From NCBI GenBank assembly GCA_025617375.2, contig JAMYGW020000009.1:186001-250000 (forward strand): a stretch of 64,000 nucleotides of DNA, written 5' to 3'. Shown here piece after piece: positions 47,228 through 58,945 of this stretch. Under the pieces are notes generated by a model that worked only from the letters and a program-made list of their open reading frames with translations, was not told where the DNA came from and searched no databases. This DNA is from Acarospora socialis (taxonomy: Eukaryota > Ascomycota > Lecanoromycetes > Acarosporales > Acarosporaceae). Numbering within the stretch: the stretch's first letter is position 1; each line of letters begins with the position of its first letter. A program made the position numbers and the translations under genes.

Positions 47228-47908
47228 GTTTTGTATAGACTGTAGTCTGGTATTTTAGTGATCAATGTGTCAGACAGAAGTGAAGTTGATGATGTGTCAA
47301 GCCTGAAGATTGAAATAGAGACTGTTCAGGTTCATGAAAAGCCTGATATCTTATGTCAAGACATGCAGCTAGGGCTTAGCGTACCACAATAACAGTCACA
47401 GTGAAACCCCTATGCCCACCATATCTCAATTTCTACCTTAAAGCTACCCAACAAAAGAACAGTCACAGGAAGCTACAGCCATTCTTGTACCACCCTCTTG
47501 TTCCTGAATGTGAGATAATGCCCCATTATTTCTGCTCGATACTAGGTTTGTCAATAGCAACTACACTGCCCTCACTGACTCTTTGGGCGTGATCTGTTGG
47601 GTGATGAACTTAGGTCTCCTTACCTGGGCACCTTCAGCACTCTTCAACTTCAAGCTGTGCCGTGAAAGTTTTACCAGAGATTGAGACATTTAGATGTGAC
47701 CTGGACAGGTGCAAACAATGATGAACAAGAGCCCTGCTGTTCAACCTAAGTGCTTGCTGTGCCTCCTTCAAAAAAATCACATGTTGGAACTTGGCGGGGA
47801 AAAGTGTGCAGAAGGTCCCGAGGACTTCCTGAGTCACCGTGATCTTAATTCCCCTACGACATACAATTAACCCTATCAACCCGCTGTTTAACATACTGTT
47901 ACCTAGAC
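47228..47908. other. Right flank of the transposon block, no gene
   Basis: The first 140 bp or so after the LTR still lack CpG and look partly mutated; CpG returns from about 47376. Open frames at 47401-47592 (+) and 47634-47894 (-) show no features. Confidence 0.45.
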
Positions 47909-49096
47909 ATGATGTTGAACAATCCTACAACTACTTCTACTTCACGGATCGCTCTTGTGCACTTAACGCCAGAGCATTACTCGGCATTAGAGCGGGCCAT
48001 GTCCAACATTCTCTCTACGGACCTGGCGTCTGAGACTTTTGCCCAAATTGTTGACGGTCTTCCCACACGCAATGTCTATCAAGAATATTATGGCACGTCC
48101 AGAGATGACTTTCACGATAATTTAGAGCCAAGCCAGCTAGCCATGGGAGTTGTAGAAGCACATCGAGAAAGCTTTAGGTTGGGAATACTTCAGATCGACG
48201 CAAAGGTACTTTGTCTATCTTCTATGCCACTTGGAAAAACTACCGCAGGCCACGTGAATGCTAATTATGGCCAGATTGCCCAGCGATATCAAAATGCCTT
48301 GGAAGGATCGAGGGAGTTCGTTCTACGGCTGATAGAGATTGTTGCTATCCTATGCCACAATATCGCGGTGAATTTGTATATCAAATTCGAAGGTGGCGTT
48401 CGCAAACCAGATCCCGCAAATGCTCGTCGAGAGCCGCCCTCGGTACCGTTTCCTGGACTGATACAGCTGCCCGCCCCACCTCTACCAAGGCCATTCTTCC
48501 ATCCCTATTACCAGCACGAGGAGCAGTATCCTGACGGCGTCGCTGATATAGTAGGGTATTGGGCGGAATACCGCCTTTTTGGGGGTGTTGTCCTGTTCGA
48601 TCGTGGAGAATCTGGAACAGAGGTATCTACCGCTCCCTACCCTGGCTATGGCCCCCTGCTCAACGCTCTTCAGTGCAAAGATGTGTTTATACATCCGGTG
48701 GGGAGATACAAGATATTTCAGCTTTCCGAGGCTCAGATTCAGCAATTCGCCGACTTTGTGCTATCAGACCCGTCGCAGGACCCGGTTTTGTCTCAAGGAC
48801 TGCGTTTCAAGGCGGAGAAGTACGCACGCCGCGTAGATCCCTACGACGCAATGTCTCTTCACATCTACCGTGACAGGTATGAACGGATAATACCCGAATT
48901 CAGACCGCGCCAGTGTATTGTTGCCGGGGAGGATATGCCAGGATATGTTGAGGCTCTGCAAGATCTTTACAGACGGCGTGAGAACCGGTCGTCACAGTAC
49001 GGTTTGTCAGGCGAGTTCGAGTGGAATGGTCAACAGTGGCAGAAAAGTAAGTCCGTGGCAGACGAAAAGGCCGGTTCTTCGGCAGGAGACCTTTGA
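47909..49096 (+). CDS. Uncharacterised fungal protein (395 aa, intronless)
   Basis: A single uninterrupted frame with host-like codon use. I do not recognise a named domain. It has a conserved-looking centre (FFHPYYQHEEQYPDG, then GYWAEYRLFGGVVLFDRGES) and a C-terminal helical region (LRFKAEKYARRVDPYD). There is no signal peptide or membrane segment. Two ATGs stand in tandem at 47909 and 47912. It is the first gene right of the Copia LTR, 680 bp away. The frame is intact, so the hypermutation did not reach it. Probably a cytosolic protein of a lineage-specific family. Confidence 0.6.
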   Translation: MMLNNPTTTSTSRIALVHLTPEHYSALERAMSNILSTDLASETFAQIVDGLPTRNVYQEYYGTSRDDFHDNLEPSQLAMGVVEAHRESFRLGILQIDAKVLCLSSMPLGKTTAGHVNANYGQIAQRYQNALEGSREFVLRLIEIVAILCHNIAVNLYIKFEGGVRKPDPANARREPPSVPFPGLIQLPAPPLPRPFFHPYYQHEEQYPDGVADIVGYWAEYRLFGGVVLFDRGESGTEVSTAPYPGYGPLLNALQCKDVFIHPVGRYKIFQLSEAQIQQFADFVLSDPSQDPVLSQGLRFKAEKYARRVDPYDAMSLHIYRDRYERIIPEFRPRQCIVAGEDMPGYVEALQDLYRRRENRSSQYGLSGEFEWNGQQWQKSKSVADEKAGSSAGDL

Positions 49097-50364
49097 AAGA
49101 GGGGATGAGGGATATCGGAAGCAAGTTCTCGAACAGAGGAGAGCTAACAGATTAGAGATTAGCATGTAGATGTAGCTACCTAGCTAGGAGTTCGGCGGTA
49201 ACTAAGCGCTTTTCAAGCAAGTGATCAAGCAAAGTAAAAGAATAACATGGCTTTCAGAGTAAAATACGCATTTAGACAGACCACAGGAAAGCAAAAGGAG
49301 GATCCGGGGGCTATGAAAGTGCATAGGTTGCTAAGTGAGGCGACTATACCCAAAGCGGTAGTCGCCTGGGCCAAAGATATAGTTCTAGGTCCTAAATGAA
49401 TGCCAATCATTTCATAATGGAGTACTCCAATACAAAACGAGACTGGAAAGTACTGAGGCATAGATTCTTTGGGAAAGCTTTCTGTGTTAGATGGAGGTCT
49501 CCATATTATGTTATATGCTATGAAGTATGGATACTTATGGATGTTTTTTATGAATCTGAGGAGCACTTCATACATCCTGAAGAGCCACACGGCATTCATT
49601 TACGACCTGAAACCATAACTCACACCACAAGTTTCCTCTTCCATGTCTGCCTGATCTATTAGTATACATTCTACAGCTTAAACGCTGACTATGCTATCGC
49701 CAACGTTGGCTAAATCAAAGGTTCTATTCAAAGCCTCCTTTCTGGAACAGGCCAGCTCCAAACTGGGACGAGTAAAGTTGCACTCGCGCAGCCCTTACTA
49801 GAGCGCCGAACATCTTACTGCACTGCCTAAAGTTTCGTACTTTATGCCTTAATCGCCAGGCTATCAGTTTGGCCTGGGTTTGAGATTGCATTCGTTCTGC
49901 TGCCTAATTGTTCCTTGTCAAAACAGTCTTGCATTCAAAAGCCCGTTCCGTGCCACAACGCTCTGTCAAGTGGCTGCCTACAGTTGCCTCTGGCTCTCAG
50001 CCTTCAATGTTTTCCAACCTATAGCATGCAGCAGTCACTGTCTCTTGAGTGTCTCACGGGAGGACGCACCCTCAAATCGCTGTGGCACAGCCGGCGCTTA
50101 GTTTTCATGCACTACATCAACGGTTTCCTGAGTATGGTCTACATATCGCATTGGGACCTCTGAGTATGGTCTGCATGTCCCATCGGGATCTTCGTCTAGA
50201 TGATGAGCCATGTAGTTTGTTCTTTGTACTTATATATTGTACACGACGATGCCATCTCACAGAGGCGGAGGTGACCTGCTCGCTCCAGGGTTGAGGCTTC
50301 GATCACACCGTCTTACGATACTTCAAGCCGATAACTGAGGCTCCCCTTGCTCCGTTCCATCAGA
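49097..50364. other. Intergenic; no supportable gene
   Basis: Moderately AT-rich with short, mutually overlapping open frames (e.g. 49225-49599 on -, 49880-50101 on +). It contains two direct repeats of a TATGGTCT/CATCG-type stretch near 50135-50190. I see no family motif. Confidence 0.4.
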
Positions 50365-51915
50365 ATGCCGCTCACCCGCCTTGATCGCAGCAGATATGGT
50401 GGGATTGCACAAGTGGTCGAGCATGCACCGAGAGTGGAGATGGAAGAGAATACAGGCACGGAAGAGGAAATAGCTGCTGCTATTGAAAAGTACTATGGCA
50501 GTGTCATGTAAGCCTTTGCATTTCCATCTCCTGACACATTGAGATGCTCACAGTGATGGAAGCTGGTTCGACCCCAAAGCAAAATATCTACCTGGAACGT
50601 TTGGTTATTTTGGTGAAGACTGGGCTCAGAACGCCCGAGGGATATATTATTGCAATCATTTCCATCGTCCGAAGGTACCAGAAGATCGAAATCTCTTTTA
50701 CCCATCGTTTCGGAACCTCGATTGGGACGGTCCAGCCGAATTGAACCGAAGACAACGAGCACGGGTTGCTGCAAAGCATGGTCTTAACAACGAGGAGTGG
50801 AACAAGAGTGAGTATGCATGGGAAGCTGACGCATGGAGTGATATTTTTGGGCAGATAAGAGATGATCCACTTCTGGAAATGTAACGTGTTTCGTCTTCCT
50901 GAAGTAGTAGTTGCTTCTCATGGGTATCACAGGGACAAGCATGAGTGCAACGCATATAGGCCGAAACCGATCCCATTCGATGCGTTCTCACGGGTCGAAG
51001 ACATCTGGTGAAAAGGATACCCGACGCCACTTTCGGTCTCTCTACATATCGTAAGAGAGTACCGAAAGACCCCAATCAAAGCGTCGCGTTCCGTCAAGAT
51101 AGGTTGGAACGGCTCCTCCTACATCGCAAATGCGGACTCATTGCCGATCCGAAATGGCGCGATACGAAACTTGTCTTCCCCTGGGCCGCCTACGAAGCCA
51201 AGGGCTGGAACGGGGATCATCAAGAAGCACGTCGCCAGGCATGTTCTGCGGCAGCCAGATATCTCAACATGCTCGATCGACTCGCTCGCAAACCAGAACC
51301 AACCAGAATGACTACGCCCTACCAGACACCTACAAGCCATGATTACCAGGTCTTCGCGTTCACGTCCTTCGGTGTTTATTGGCATATTCTCTTGGGCTGC
51401 AGGTATGACCGTCCAACAGAAGAGTACGCAGGAGTAGAAGGCATGAGTAAAACTGTAACTGTAAGTAGTTCATGAAAGTCCGCTTGATCTAATATACAGC
51501 CAACGGAGAAATACAGGTCTTTCAAAGCATATGGAGTGGCCGTATCAACAGTGAACGGAGCGCATGGGAGCTCATCTCACTCGTCGACCAAATCCATCAG
51601 TACGCCGTTACTCGTTTCCGAAACTTCGTAACGCAGCATCTTAACGAATGGCATAAATACTGTGCTGAAAATTACCTGTTCGATTGGGATTCGGACGACG
51701 AGAGTACCGGCACCCGGAAGAGGAAACGAGAATGCCACGAAACTGAAGTCATGCGCTTGCCTCGATGGTGTGACTTTGTAGGAGCTGCAATGAGGGAGAA
51801 GTTCCAGGAAAGGGCAAGAAGTTCTTTGCAGACGATGCTGCAGGAAGAGCAGGAGAAGCAGGAGAGTGAAGCCAGACTGGAGTTGATCAAGCGGCTCTTC
51901 CCACCACCACGATGA
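50365..51915 (+). CDS. Fungal restriction-endonuclease-like protein with apparent frameshift
   Basis: Exons 50365-50507, 50554-50880, 50933-51460 and 51517-51915. Exon 3 needs a frame change near 51008: the incoming frame ends FSRVEDIW then TGA (51009-51011), and the continuing frame reads RIPDATFGLSTYRKRVPK. One missing base there would restore it, so this is either a pseudogene or a sequence error. Exon 2 has IDGSWFDPKAKYLPGTFGYF and exon 3 has DTKLVFPWAAYEAKGW. The latter has the D...(E)xK spacing of PD-(D/E)XK folds (Asp, then Glu-Ala-Lys). Exon 4 ends in a Gln/Glu-rich coiled-coil. This architecture recurs as uncharacterised proteins in Pezizomycotina. Nuclease activity is inference from the motif. 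Confidence 0.6.
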
Positions 51916-53243
51916 AAGAGGACCTTGTGTATACATCTTTCCTTCAGCTATACTTGCTCTATAATTCCCCCTCTGCTTATACAACCTCGCAGTCAAGAGG
52001 AGTGTCTCAACGCGCCTTTATTGTCTCTACTTGCAATACCCACGGCTTGTCTCGAAGCGCCTACTTCTACCAACGCACCTCTATATTCTGTCGAAAATTG
52101 AAGTTGTTGTTATTACTAAACTAAACGCTGTGTGCGTTTTCTATGTAATACACTAAAGGAAGCGAGCGTCTAGGCTCAATTTCTGACATATACAGTACGC
52201 GAATCTTTATCGCTTACCCATCCCCAAACCCAATCTAGCGACAACTCCGCCAGCGCTTACACCTGCTCAGAACCTTTGTCCCCCATGATAGTCAGCCCTG
52301 CAGTTGTTCGGAAAGCTCAAGCTCACCCGGACAACCTGCAGAGCTCAGCAAGGACCAATCCCCATCTCGGGACCTAGGATAGGGATATTGTGGCTCTTCC
52401 TGCATCTTACCAATGTAACCACCTACCTAAACATAGACGAACTCGCGGGGGTTGGCAGAAAGGCAAGCAGCGACGGAGAGATCGATTTACTTCGCGGATG
52501 TTGGACCAGTCCATCAAGAGTGCTGAGGCGGAACAAGGTTAGATGGCAATTCCGCCATTGAAGCACGGCTTAACGCCTGACGTGTGATTCCACACACCTT
52601 GTGCACCCTAGCCCATGAAAGTGGCGACCGTCACATAGTACATGAAGCAGACTTTAAGAGCTCTGAATGAAGGGATCTCGTGTAGCTCTCCGTGAAGCGA
52701 CAGATACATGTTCTGGTTGAGATTCGACCATTGATCCGCGACCACCTGTCCTGCGAGGACCTGGAAATGAGGGCCAACCTTGAGGCAAGAGAGTGTGGTG
52801 CGGATAGACACCATCCTCTATCTAATGCGCAAAAAAGGGTTGCCCTCATGTGTAGCGACTTCGGAGGGTACGAGTAACCTGACCGGATTTGCGTCGATAC
52901 ACTTCCTCACAGGGAGAGAATGACGGGCAGACAGAAGTCTCTGCTACTCTCGGTTAATCTTGGCTTTACCTCCCTTCGTCCAGTTTAACAGAAGTCGACC
53001 TGTGACTGAGGCGCTCTACTCGATGGCAATCACCCAGTTTTCCTGCGTCCTGTCGACGCGGGCCGTGGTCGAGAGCGTCACCAGGCCTTGGCCGCATTTG
53101 TCCTGACGCACGAAACAGAGTGTAGGCTCTTGTCGCAGGGCACGGCTTCGCAATTTTCGTTGAGTTGTTATGGAGATGTTTGATGTTCCTGTTTCGCACA
53201 AGGTGGGCAAGGGCCAGGAGCGATCTGAAGGTCAAAGAGAGAA
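51916..53243. other. Intergenic; no supportable gene
   Basis: Short frames on both strands, no domain, no splice chain. I see nothing further in it. Confidence 0.4.
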
Positions 53244-53517
53244 CCCGGCGTGAGGAAATCAGGCACGGTTTGAAGAGAGTGTCTATTCCGTCGAAGGACT
53301 CGAGACAGGGCTTTGGAAAATGCCGGTCAGTGAAGACAATGCTGAGCTATGTACAAGCCATGGAGAAGTCAAAGATAGCAACCGACGTGAGGCATTCGGG
53401 CGCGGCTTGAGGATCGAGCCCATCCAGTCGAAGGACTCGAGACTTAGTATTGAACTGCCGGTCAATGAAGACATGGCTGAGATATGTACAAGCCACGTCG
53501 CTTCCGGAAGAGACTGG
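53244..53517. repeat. Diverged tandem duplication, 137-bp unit
   Basis: Two adjacent copies (about 53244-53380 and 53381-53517) share CGTGAGG, GTCGAAGGACTCGAGAC, TGCCGGTCA, TGAAGACA and GAGATATGTACAAGCCA-type blocks in the same order, offset by 137 bp. Both lie in an open frame (53320-53712) without any known domain. The duplication continues past the ends of that frame, so I treat it as a repeat and not as a gene. Confidence 0.6.
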
Positions 53518-53696
53518 AAACGAATATGTACACTATCTGACCCAATAACGCGGAACTGTGCACTCAAGAACCTCCCTACGCCTCCTGGGACTCAACTGCC
53601 TTCTCCCTCTCAGGCTTCTTCCCGTAAACGACGTGGCTGCACAGTCGATCATCAGACAACGCCCGACATTCACATGCATCTAGAGAAAAGGATGAC

Positions 53697-55486
53697 TTAC
53701 AACGGGAAATAGGCATGAATCGACTTATCATCAAACTCTTTCCTGACCTTGACGAGAAAAACCTCCAGCTCCTCATACGACCTGCCCAAGCCCTTCTCCC
53801 AGATCCGTAACGTCACGCCCAGCAGATTGTCCCGTATCGACATGGACTCGGCGTTGCCGGCCTCTTTCAGGCGCTTCTCCTTCGACCACGGACCGAGCGG
53901 CAGCCGGAGATCCACGATGGTCACATCCTCGAATCCGGCCGCTTCCATCCAAGTCTTGATCTGCGTGCTGGGAACGCACATGTTCAGACCCAAGTTCGCG
54001 GCCCCTTGGACAAGGACTCGGGTCCATTCTTGCATGGCGCTGTCGGGAGGGAAGGAGTCGTCGGCGGTTTTGAGCTCGACGTCTACTTCTTGAGCTTCGA
54101 CGTAGCCGCCGGGTTTGGTGTGGCTAAGGTTGTGACGCTTAGCTTTAGTTGCTGATGCTCGGTGAGAGGATAGCGAGGAGGGAGGATGAGAAGCTGCACG
54201 CTTACCGGTAACATTGCGCAAGGTAAGCGGGCCAGTCGTGAACGCATGCGATCAGGAGGCGGCTGTGAACCAGGTCAAAGTGATCCTCTGGGAAGCCCCA
54301 TGGGTGTTCGAAGTCGTCGACGAAGAACTGGGGATATATCGCTCGATTAGATGTTGACAGCAATATACTTGACATGGAAAGGGGAGAACTACCTTTACGT
54401 TCGGCGGTACCCTGCGGCTGATCAACCTTACTCAACAAGGTGACGTTAAATGCTGGTCAGTGTGAGGACCCACCAACTCGGCTGCACAGGACTTAGATCG
54501 ATCCCGGTGACTTCGAGTCAGGTCAGCTTCCACCATCGCGTGCGAGTATGTACAATGAGTGAGCCTACCCTCCGCCTGAGGAAACTGATCGCCTTGGATA
54601 TGTCGAGTCAATGCCAGAATCCAATGATTGACAGTAGTCCATACCAGCATCCATCACCCAGATTCCTGCAAACAAAACACACGATACATCAGTGCCACAG
54701 GTTTCATCTCGTTCAACAGGAATCCGAACCTGTGCCCGTGCCGCAATCCAGAATCCTGCCCGGGTTCTTCACCGGTGCCAGGAAGAGTCGGTCGTCCATT
54801 ACGAGTTTGAGCGCGTGGTATTGGAGGTCAAGCCTGTAGTGCTCAGCCACGGTTCTCGTTATCTGTCCAGCGGAGGAACTCAACGGACCTGTCCAGCTCG
54901 GGCTACATGTCACAAATGTCAGCACAGAAGGACTCCAGAGGATTCATGGAACTGCCCACCTCGTCGTTTGGAAGCACATATTCTACGCCACGTCTTCAGT
55001 AACCATAAACTCTAGCATGCGGACATGTGTATACGTACGTTTTTGAGAATTATACTAAACACCAAGCCACCTAAATCAGCCCACCTTCCAACACACTCCC
55101 GAAACGTGGACCCGACCTACTGCGTGATAAGATCGCCCATGTTCCTTCTCGTACGCATAGATGCTGCTCGTAACGCTCGCCGTAATACTCGCCCTTGACC
55201 CATCGCCACATCCACTCGTCAGCGATGTCCATGGAACATCATCGAGAGAAGCGCATTCTCGAAATGGCACGACGCAAGGGTCGAGGGATCGAAGGTACAT
55301 ACTGATCCCCATATGTCGAATCCGCGTAACCGTCCTACAACCCGCACCCATCTCAATCAGCAACCATCGCTCGCTCGCCTCCCACGCTCCCTCCCAAACC
55401 CAACAAAAGAATCCAATCCAACTGACATCAACTTCCGCCGTCGGACGCGACCCCGACCCCGATCCCGAAGGCGCATCCGAAGCCAT
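53697..55486 (-). CDS. LaeA-like SAM-dependent methyltransferase, many micro-exons
   Basis: Class I methyltransferase of the type common in fungal secondary metabolism (LaeA/UmtA-like). The protein is recovered only by splicing many short exons: 55117 upward (5' part), 54982-54960 (23 bp), 54902-54889 (14), 54833-54730 (104), 54665-54645 (21), 54592-54569 (24), 54510-54474 (37), 54411-54393 (19), 54327-54206 and 54123-53697. The joins give IYAYEKEHGRSYHA, PNDE, LDRLDLQYHALKL, the SAM motif ILDCGTGTGIWVMDA, VTGIDLSPVQPSW, then DDFEHPWGFPEDHFDLVHSR and KPGGYVEAQEVD. This is the canonical order. The start is taken as the ATG at 55486 (MASDAPSG). One further intron between about 55420 and 55210 is needed and its acceptor is uncertain. 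The catalytic substrate is unknown. Confidence 0.75.
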
Positions 55487-56580
55487 TCTCCGCTCCCTAC
55501 GTCTCTTCTCTATTCCTTCGACTAGAGATTCCCGCTCTCGCGCGATCGTCGACCGAATCCCTCGACGAGCCTCGAAGAGTATGTACAAAGGCCAACGCCC
55601 TCTCACTCTCGCCGTGCGCACCAGAACCAAGAACAATCGTCAAGCGTGGGCGTTGCAATTCTACTCCGGATAGAAAGGCAAGTACCCCTCTCGCGCCGTT
55701 GTGGCGTCAACTGTGCCGCATTCGTGCATGGGTATCAAGTCCTCGTGCCCGTTAGACCGGTCCCGACGGTCGGGGGAAAGATACAAGTGCTTGTATCGAT
55801 TGCGGGGTGGGTCTAGGGATAGGGATGTGGATGTTACGCTTCTGTGAATGGCTATCTTGTAGGTAGCTAGCTAGATGCAGTTTTGCATGTGGTGGGCAGT
55901 AGTGTGGGATTGGGTTTGCTGAAGCGGACGCAGAGGCTAGAGTACGTGCAGCCGAAGGCGCGGAGGCCGCATCCCCACGGTCGTAGCCGTGAGGAGGGGA
56001 TCTTGGTGTAGGTAAAGCAGGGTTTACTCCTCTTGTAGTGGTGCTTTGCAGAAACCCTTGGCGGATGGAGAAAAGTGAGACTGTGTGGGCATTGTAGACT
56101 TGAGTTAGGTGCTTGTGGGTGTGGGGTGGTAGGGTTCGATGCGATGCGATCTGGCTTTGCGTGCAGGTACGGTACAGTATGTACATTGAGCTTAAGGGGA
56201 CGGCTGGAGGAGATGGGATCAAAGTATTAATAATTGTCCTGGACTTGATGGATCCACTTGGTTCCAGTTTTGGCTATGTGAGTTGGTGTATACCTTAGAG
56301 TCACCAAATTTTCTAGATCTGATGTATCAAAGTCTGGTATGGAGATAGTAGAATAGATTGTTGGAATAAATGTAGAATTGGGTAGATATCAGAAGTGAAT
56401 TCAAATCCACTTTAGGGTGATTAGTTAGTGACTGCGCCTGGGCGCCCACCCACCAGCCGCCCACGTTGGTATGTGCATTAGTAAGCGGCTTGAAAACCAG
56501 TAAACTACATAACTACCGACAGAAAACTGCGGATTTCACGAAGGATCCCAAAGTCTTCCAAAGTCCCAATCTTCCGCAGA
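55487..56580. other. Intergenic between divergent methyltransferase and Zn2Cys6 genes
   Basis: The region between two divergently transcribed genes, likely holding both promoters. The minus-strand frame at 55752-56222 is low-complexity Ser/Pro/His and not convincing. From 56200 to 56460 the DNA is AT-rich. Confidence 0.4.
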
Positions 56581-57867
56581 ATGCCGGCAATTCCCCGCCA
56601 GAAAGCCTGCATTGCCTGCGCAGATTCCAAGCGCAGGTGCGACAAGCAGCTCCCTGAGTGCCAGCGGTGCTTGGACAGGGACGTGGACTGCGTTTATCCG
56701 CAGCCTAAGAGACGCCGGAGAGATGGTATTGCGCGCGACAGCCAGACTGAAGGACTTCCCGCCCTCCAAAACTATGCCGACGCCGATGCTCTGGGGAGCA
56801 GCCTTGATTTCGGGGAATGGGACGCAATGGGAGCCGCCGACCTCGATGTTTCTCTGTCAGATGTGATATTCCCATACATTCCAACACTATCGGCATCTGT
56901 TGCCGGTCCATCAGCTCAGGGGTTTGTGGTTGAGAGCGGCAACATCTCCAGTACACCATGCCCCTGGTTTCTCCGAGATGAGACCTGGGTCATGCAGCAC
57001 AGCAACCAAGAACCAGCTTGTGTGACCGATGTCGAACTGGAGCCTTTCATCCGCGCCGTAGAGGAAATGCTGCAATTCTGGGTTAGGAATGGGTATAATA
57101 GCTTCATTCATCGGCGGTTGTATGAGAAGGGCATGCCTACATGTCTCCAGGACGCCTTCACAACGCTTGCGGCATACACTGGTCGGACCCCAGCGGTGAA
57201 GGAGACAATACTGCAGATTGCCGAGGAGCGCTCGTCCGCACTCGCCCGCCAGAGCCCACCTACTGCCAGCGGCGCGCAAGGCATACTGGCCCACCTGGCG
57301 CGCGTCCAGGCCCTGTTTGTCTACGAGTTCATACGACTGTTTGATGGCTCAGTGCGTCTGCGTGCATCTGCTGAGCAGCAGCTCCCAATGCTTCGGCGAT
57401 GGGTGATCCAGATGTGGGAGGCAGTGAAAGCATACCGAGGGGAAGACAGCTTCCTGGGCCACTGTCCTCTTCAATGGACTGCAAACGAGTTTGACAGGGA
57501 ATATGATGCCTCCTTGGAGCTATGGAAGCTATGGATTTTGACTGAAAGTGTTCGGCGCACCCACGTCATCATCGATACTATTGCCAACGTATACCAAACC
57601 ATGACCAAGGGGTGGGCCGATTGTGCTGGGGCCGTTATGTTTACTGCACGCCGTGGCTTGTGGGAAGCTGAATCCGCAGTGAATTGGTTCGAACTATCTT
57701 GTGCGAAACTCCCGCTTCTGGTGCCGTCTCTGCAGCCTGGACCTTTGATCTCACAGTATGCAGCTGAGGAATTCGATGATTTCGTAAAGATGTTCTGGAC
57801 ATTTATAGTTGGCACAGACAAGATGCAATGTTGGATTGACAGGAGTAACAAGACAGGCAGAACATAG
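56581..57867 (+). CDS. Zn2Cys6 transcription factor, single exon
   Basis: 428-residue nuclear regulator without introns. The binuclear cluster is at residues 10-37: CIACADSKRRC, then CQRC and C (CX2CX6CX6CX2CX6C), followed by a basic linker PKRRRR. The rest resembles the C-terminal domain of small C6 factors found next to secondary-metabolite genes, with FIRAVEEMLQFWVRNGYNSF, HLARVQALFVYEFIRLFDG and RAWVIQMWEAVKA-like helices. The first ATG in frame gives the cluster right at the N-terminus, as usual. It is divergent from the LaeA-like methyltransferase and followed by the aldo/keto reductase. A small co-regulated group is possible but nothing in the sequence proves it. Confidence 0.87.
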   Translation: MPAIPRQKACIACADSKRRCDKQLPECQRCLDRDVDCVYPQPKRRRRDGIARDSQTEGLPALQNYADADALGSSLDFGEWDAMGAADLDVSLSDVIFPYIPTLSASVAGPSAQGFVVESGNISSTPCPWFLRDETWVMQHSNQEPACVTDVELEPFIRAVEEMLQFWVRNGYNSFIHRRLYEKGMPTCLQDAFTTLAAYTGRTPAVKETILQIAEERSSALARQSPPTASGAQGILAHLARVQALFVYEFIRLFDGSVRLRASAEQQLPMLRRWVIQMWEAVKAYRGEDSFLGHCPLQWTANEFDREYDASLELWKLWILTESVRRTHVIIDTIANVYQTMTKGWADCAGAVMFTARRGLWEAESAVNWFELSCAKLPLLVPSLQPGPLISQYAAEEFDDFVKMFWTFIVGTDKMQCWIDRSNKTGRT

Positions 57868-58945
57868 CCTGTCCTAGAGCGGCTTCCTGTACGTTCTAGA
57901 GCACACTTACCCAAATGACAGCACCCATTTAGATTCATGTTAGGTTTGTTCTCCTCTTCTGTCACAGTGTATAAGCAGGCTTGGGGCAAGACCTCTGGAC
58001 CTTTAATAGGACTGATATTTCAGCCCTGAGTCCTTGTTGAGTTGGCCTTCGTTGTTAATGGTTAGAATGCCTTGTGCCCCAAGAACATATTCACAGTCAA
58101 GTCTCGGTCGACCTTATTGAGCTTGTGACAAAGCGCCCTCACAAACTTCCTTCTGCTGACCGAGTTGAAGAGTTTAACAAGGTCTGGGGATTCTTGCTTA
58201 TATTTGAGCTTTACGGCGATAATGTAGTATGCCCACTTCATCTTGATGTTTCTCGATGAACTCATCTTGCAAGTCGTGCTAAACAGATGTGACTTTTCTC
58301 AGTGGGAGGGGCCGAGATATCATGCTCAGCTGTACCCGCGGCTGCTTCAAGTTGTAGCTATATGATGGTCAAGGAAAGCTTGAAAGTAGAGATAAACTTC
58401 CTCCTTGCTAGTTAATCAGCGCCCAGCTAGTTAGTTAGTACTTAGGTAGTAGACCTGAGGCATTAACCCACTGAATTTATAACCAGAGATTAATTGTTTT
58501 GACGCTTTGAAAAAGGTATCCTTGTTTGGTGTGAATCTCTGACCGGACGGATAGACATGGGAGAGCTGCATGTTGCTTACATCTGAGGCGGGAGCTTACC
58601 CACCTGTCATGGCGGGCAATATGCGGCGATTTGCGCGAAAGTTGCGGAAGAACGACTTTGAGCCCAAGACACCGCACCTTGATCGGAAAACACTATGATT
58701 GAGTTCCGCAAGAGATGAATTTCAATTGACCAGGAGTGTCCAATACAAATCTTCAAAGTGATTTCAAAGCAGTTTGAGGAATGCTATGAACGGAGGTATG
58801 ATACTTCGCGAAACGTCAGCGGATGTAGACGCGGCCTATATGTTTATAAAGTAGATGAAGGGCCGCTCAGCTCTTCAAAATACGTCTCACTCCATACCAC
58901 CTCGGCGTAAATTTCTCTGCACTCAAGCTCTCTAAACATCTTTCT
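57868..58945. other. Intergenic; no supportable gene
   Basis: Overlapping short frames at 58062-58265 on both strands look faintly protein-like but show no motif. I see no gene here. The last part is the upstream region of the reductase. Confidence 0.4.

Noticed and set aside
55752-56222. 156-residue Ser/Pro/His frame (-)
   Set aside because: Low complexity with no motif, in a promoter region between divergent genes.
58062-58265. Opposed frames of about 60 residues
   Set aside because: Slightly protein-like, but no family and no supporting exon.
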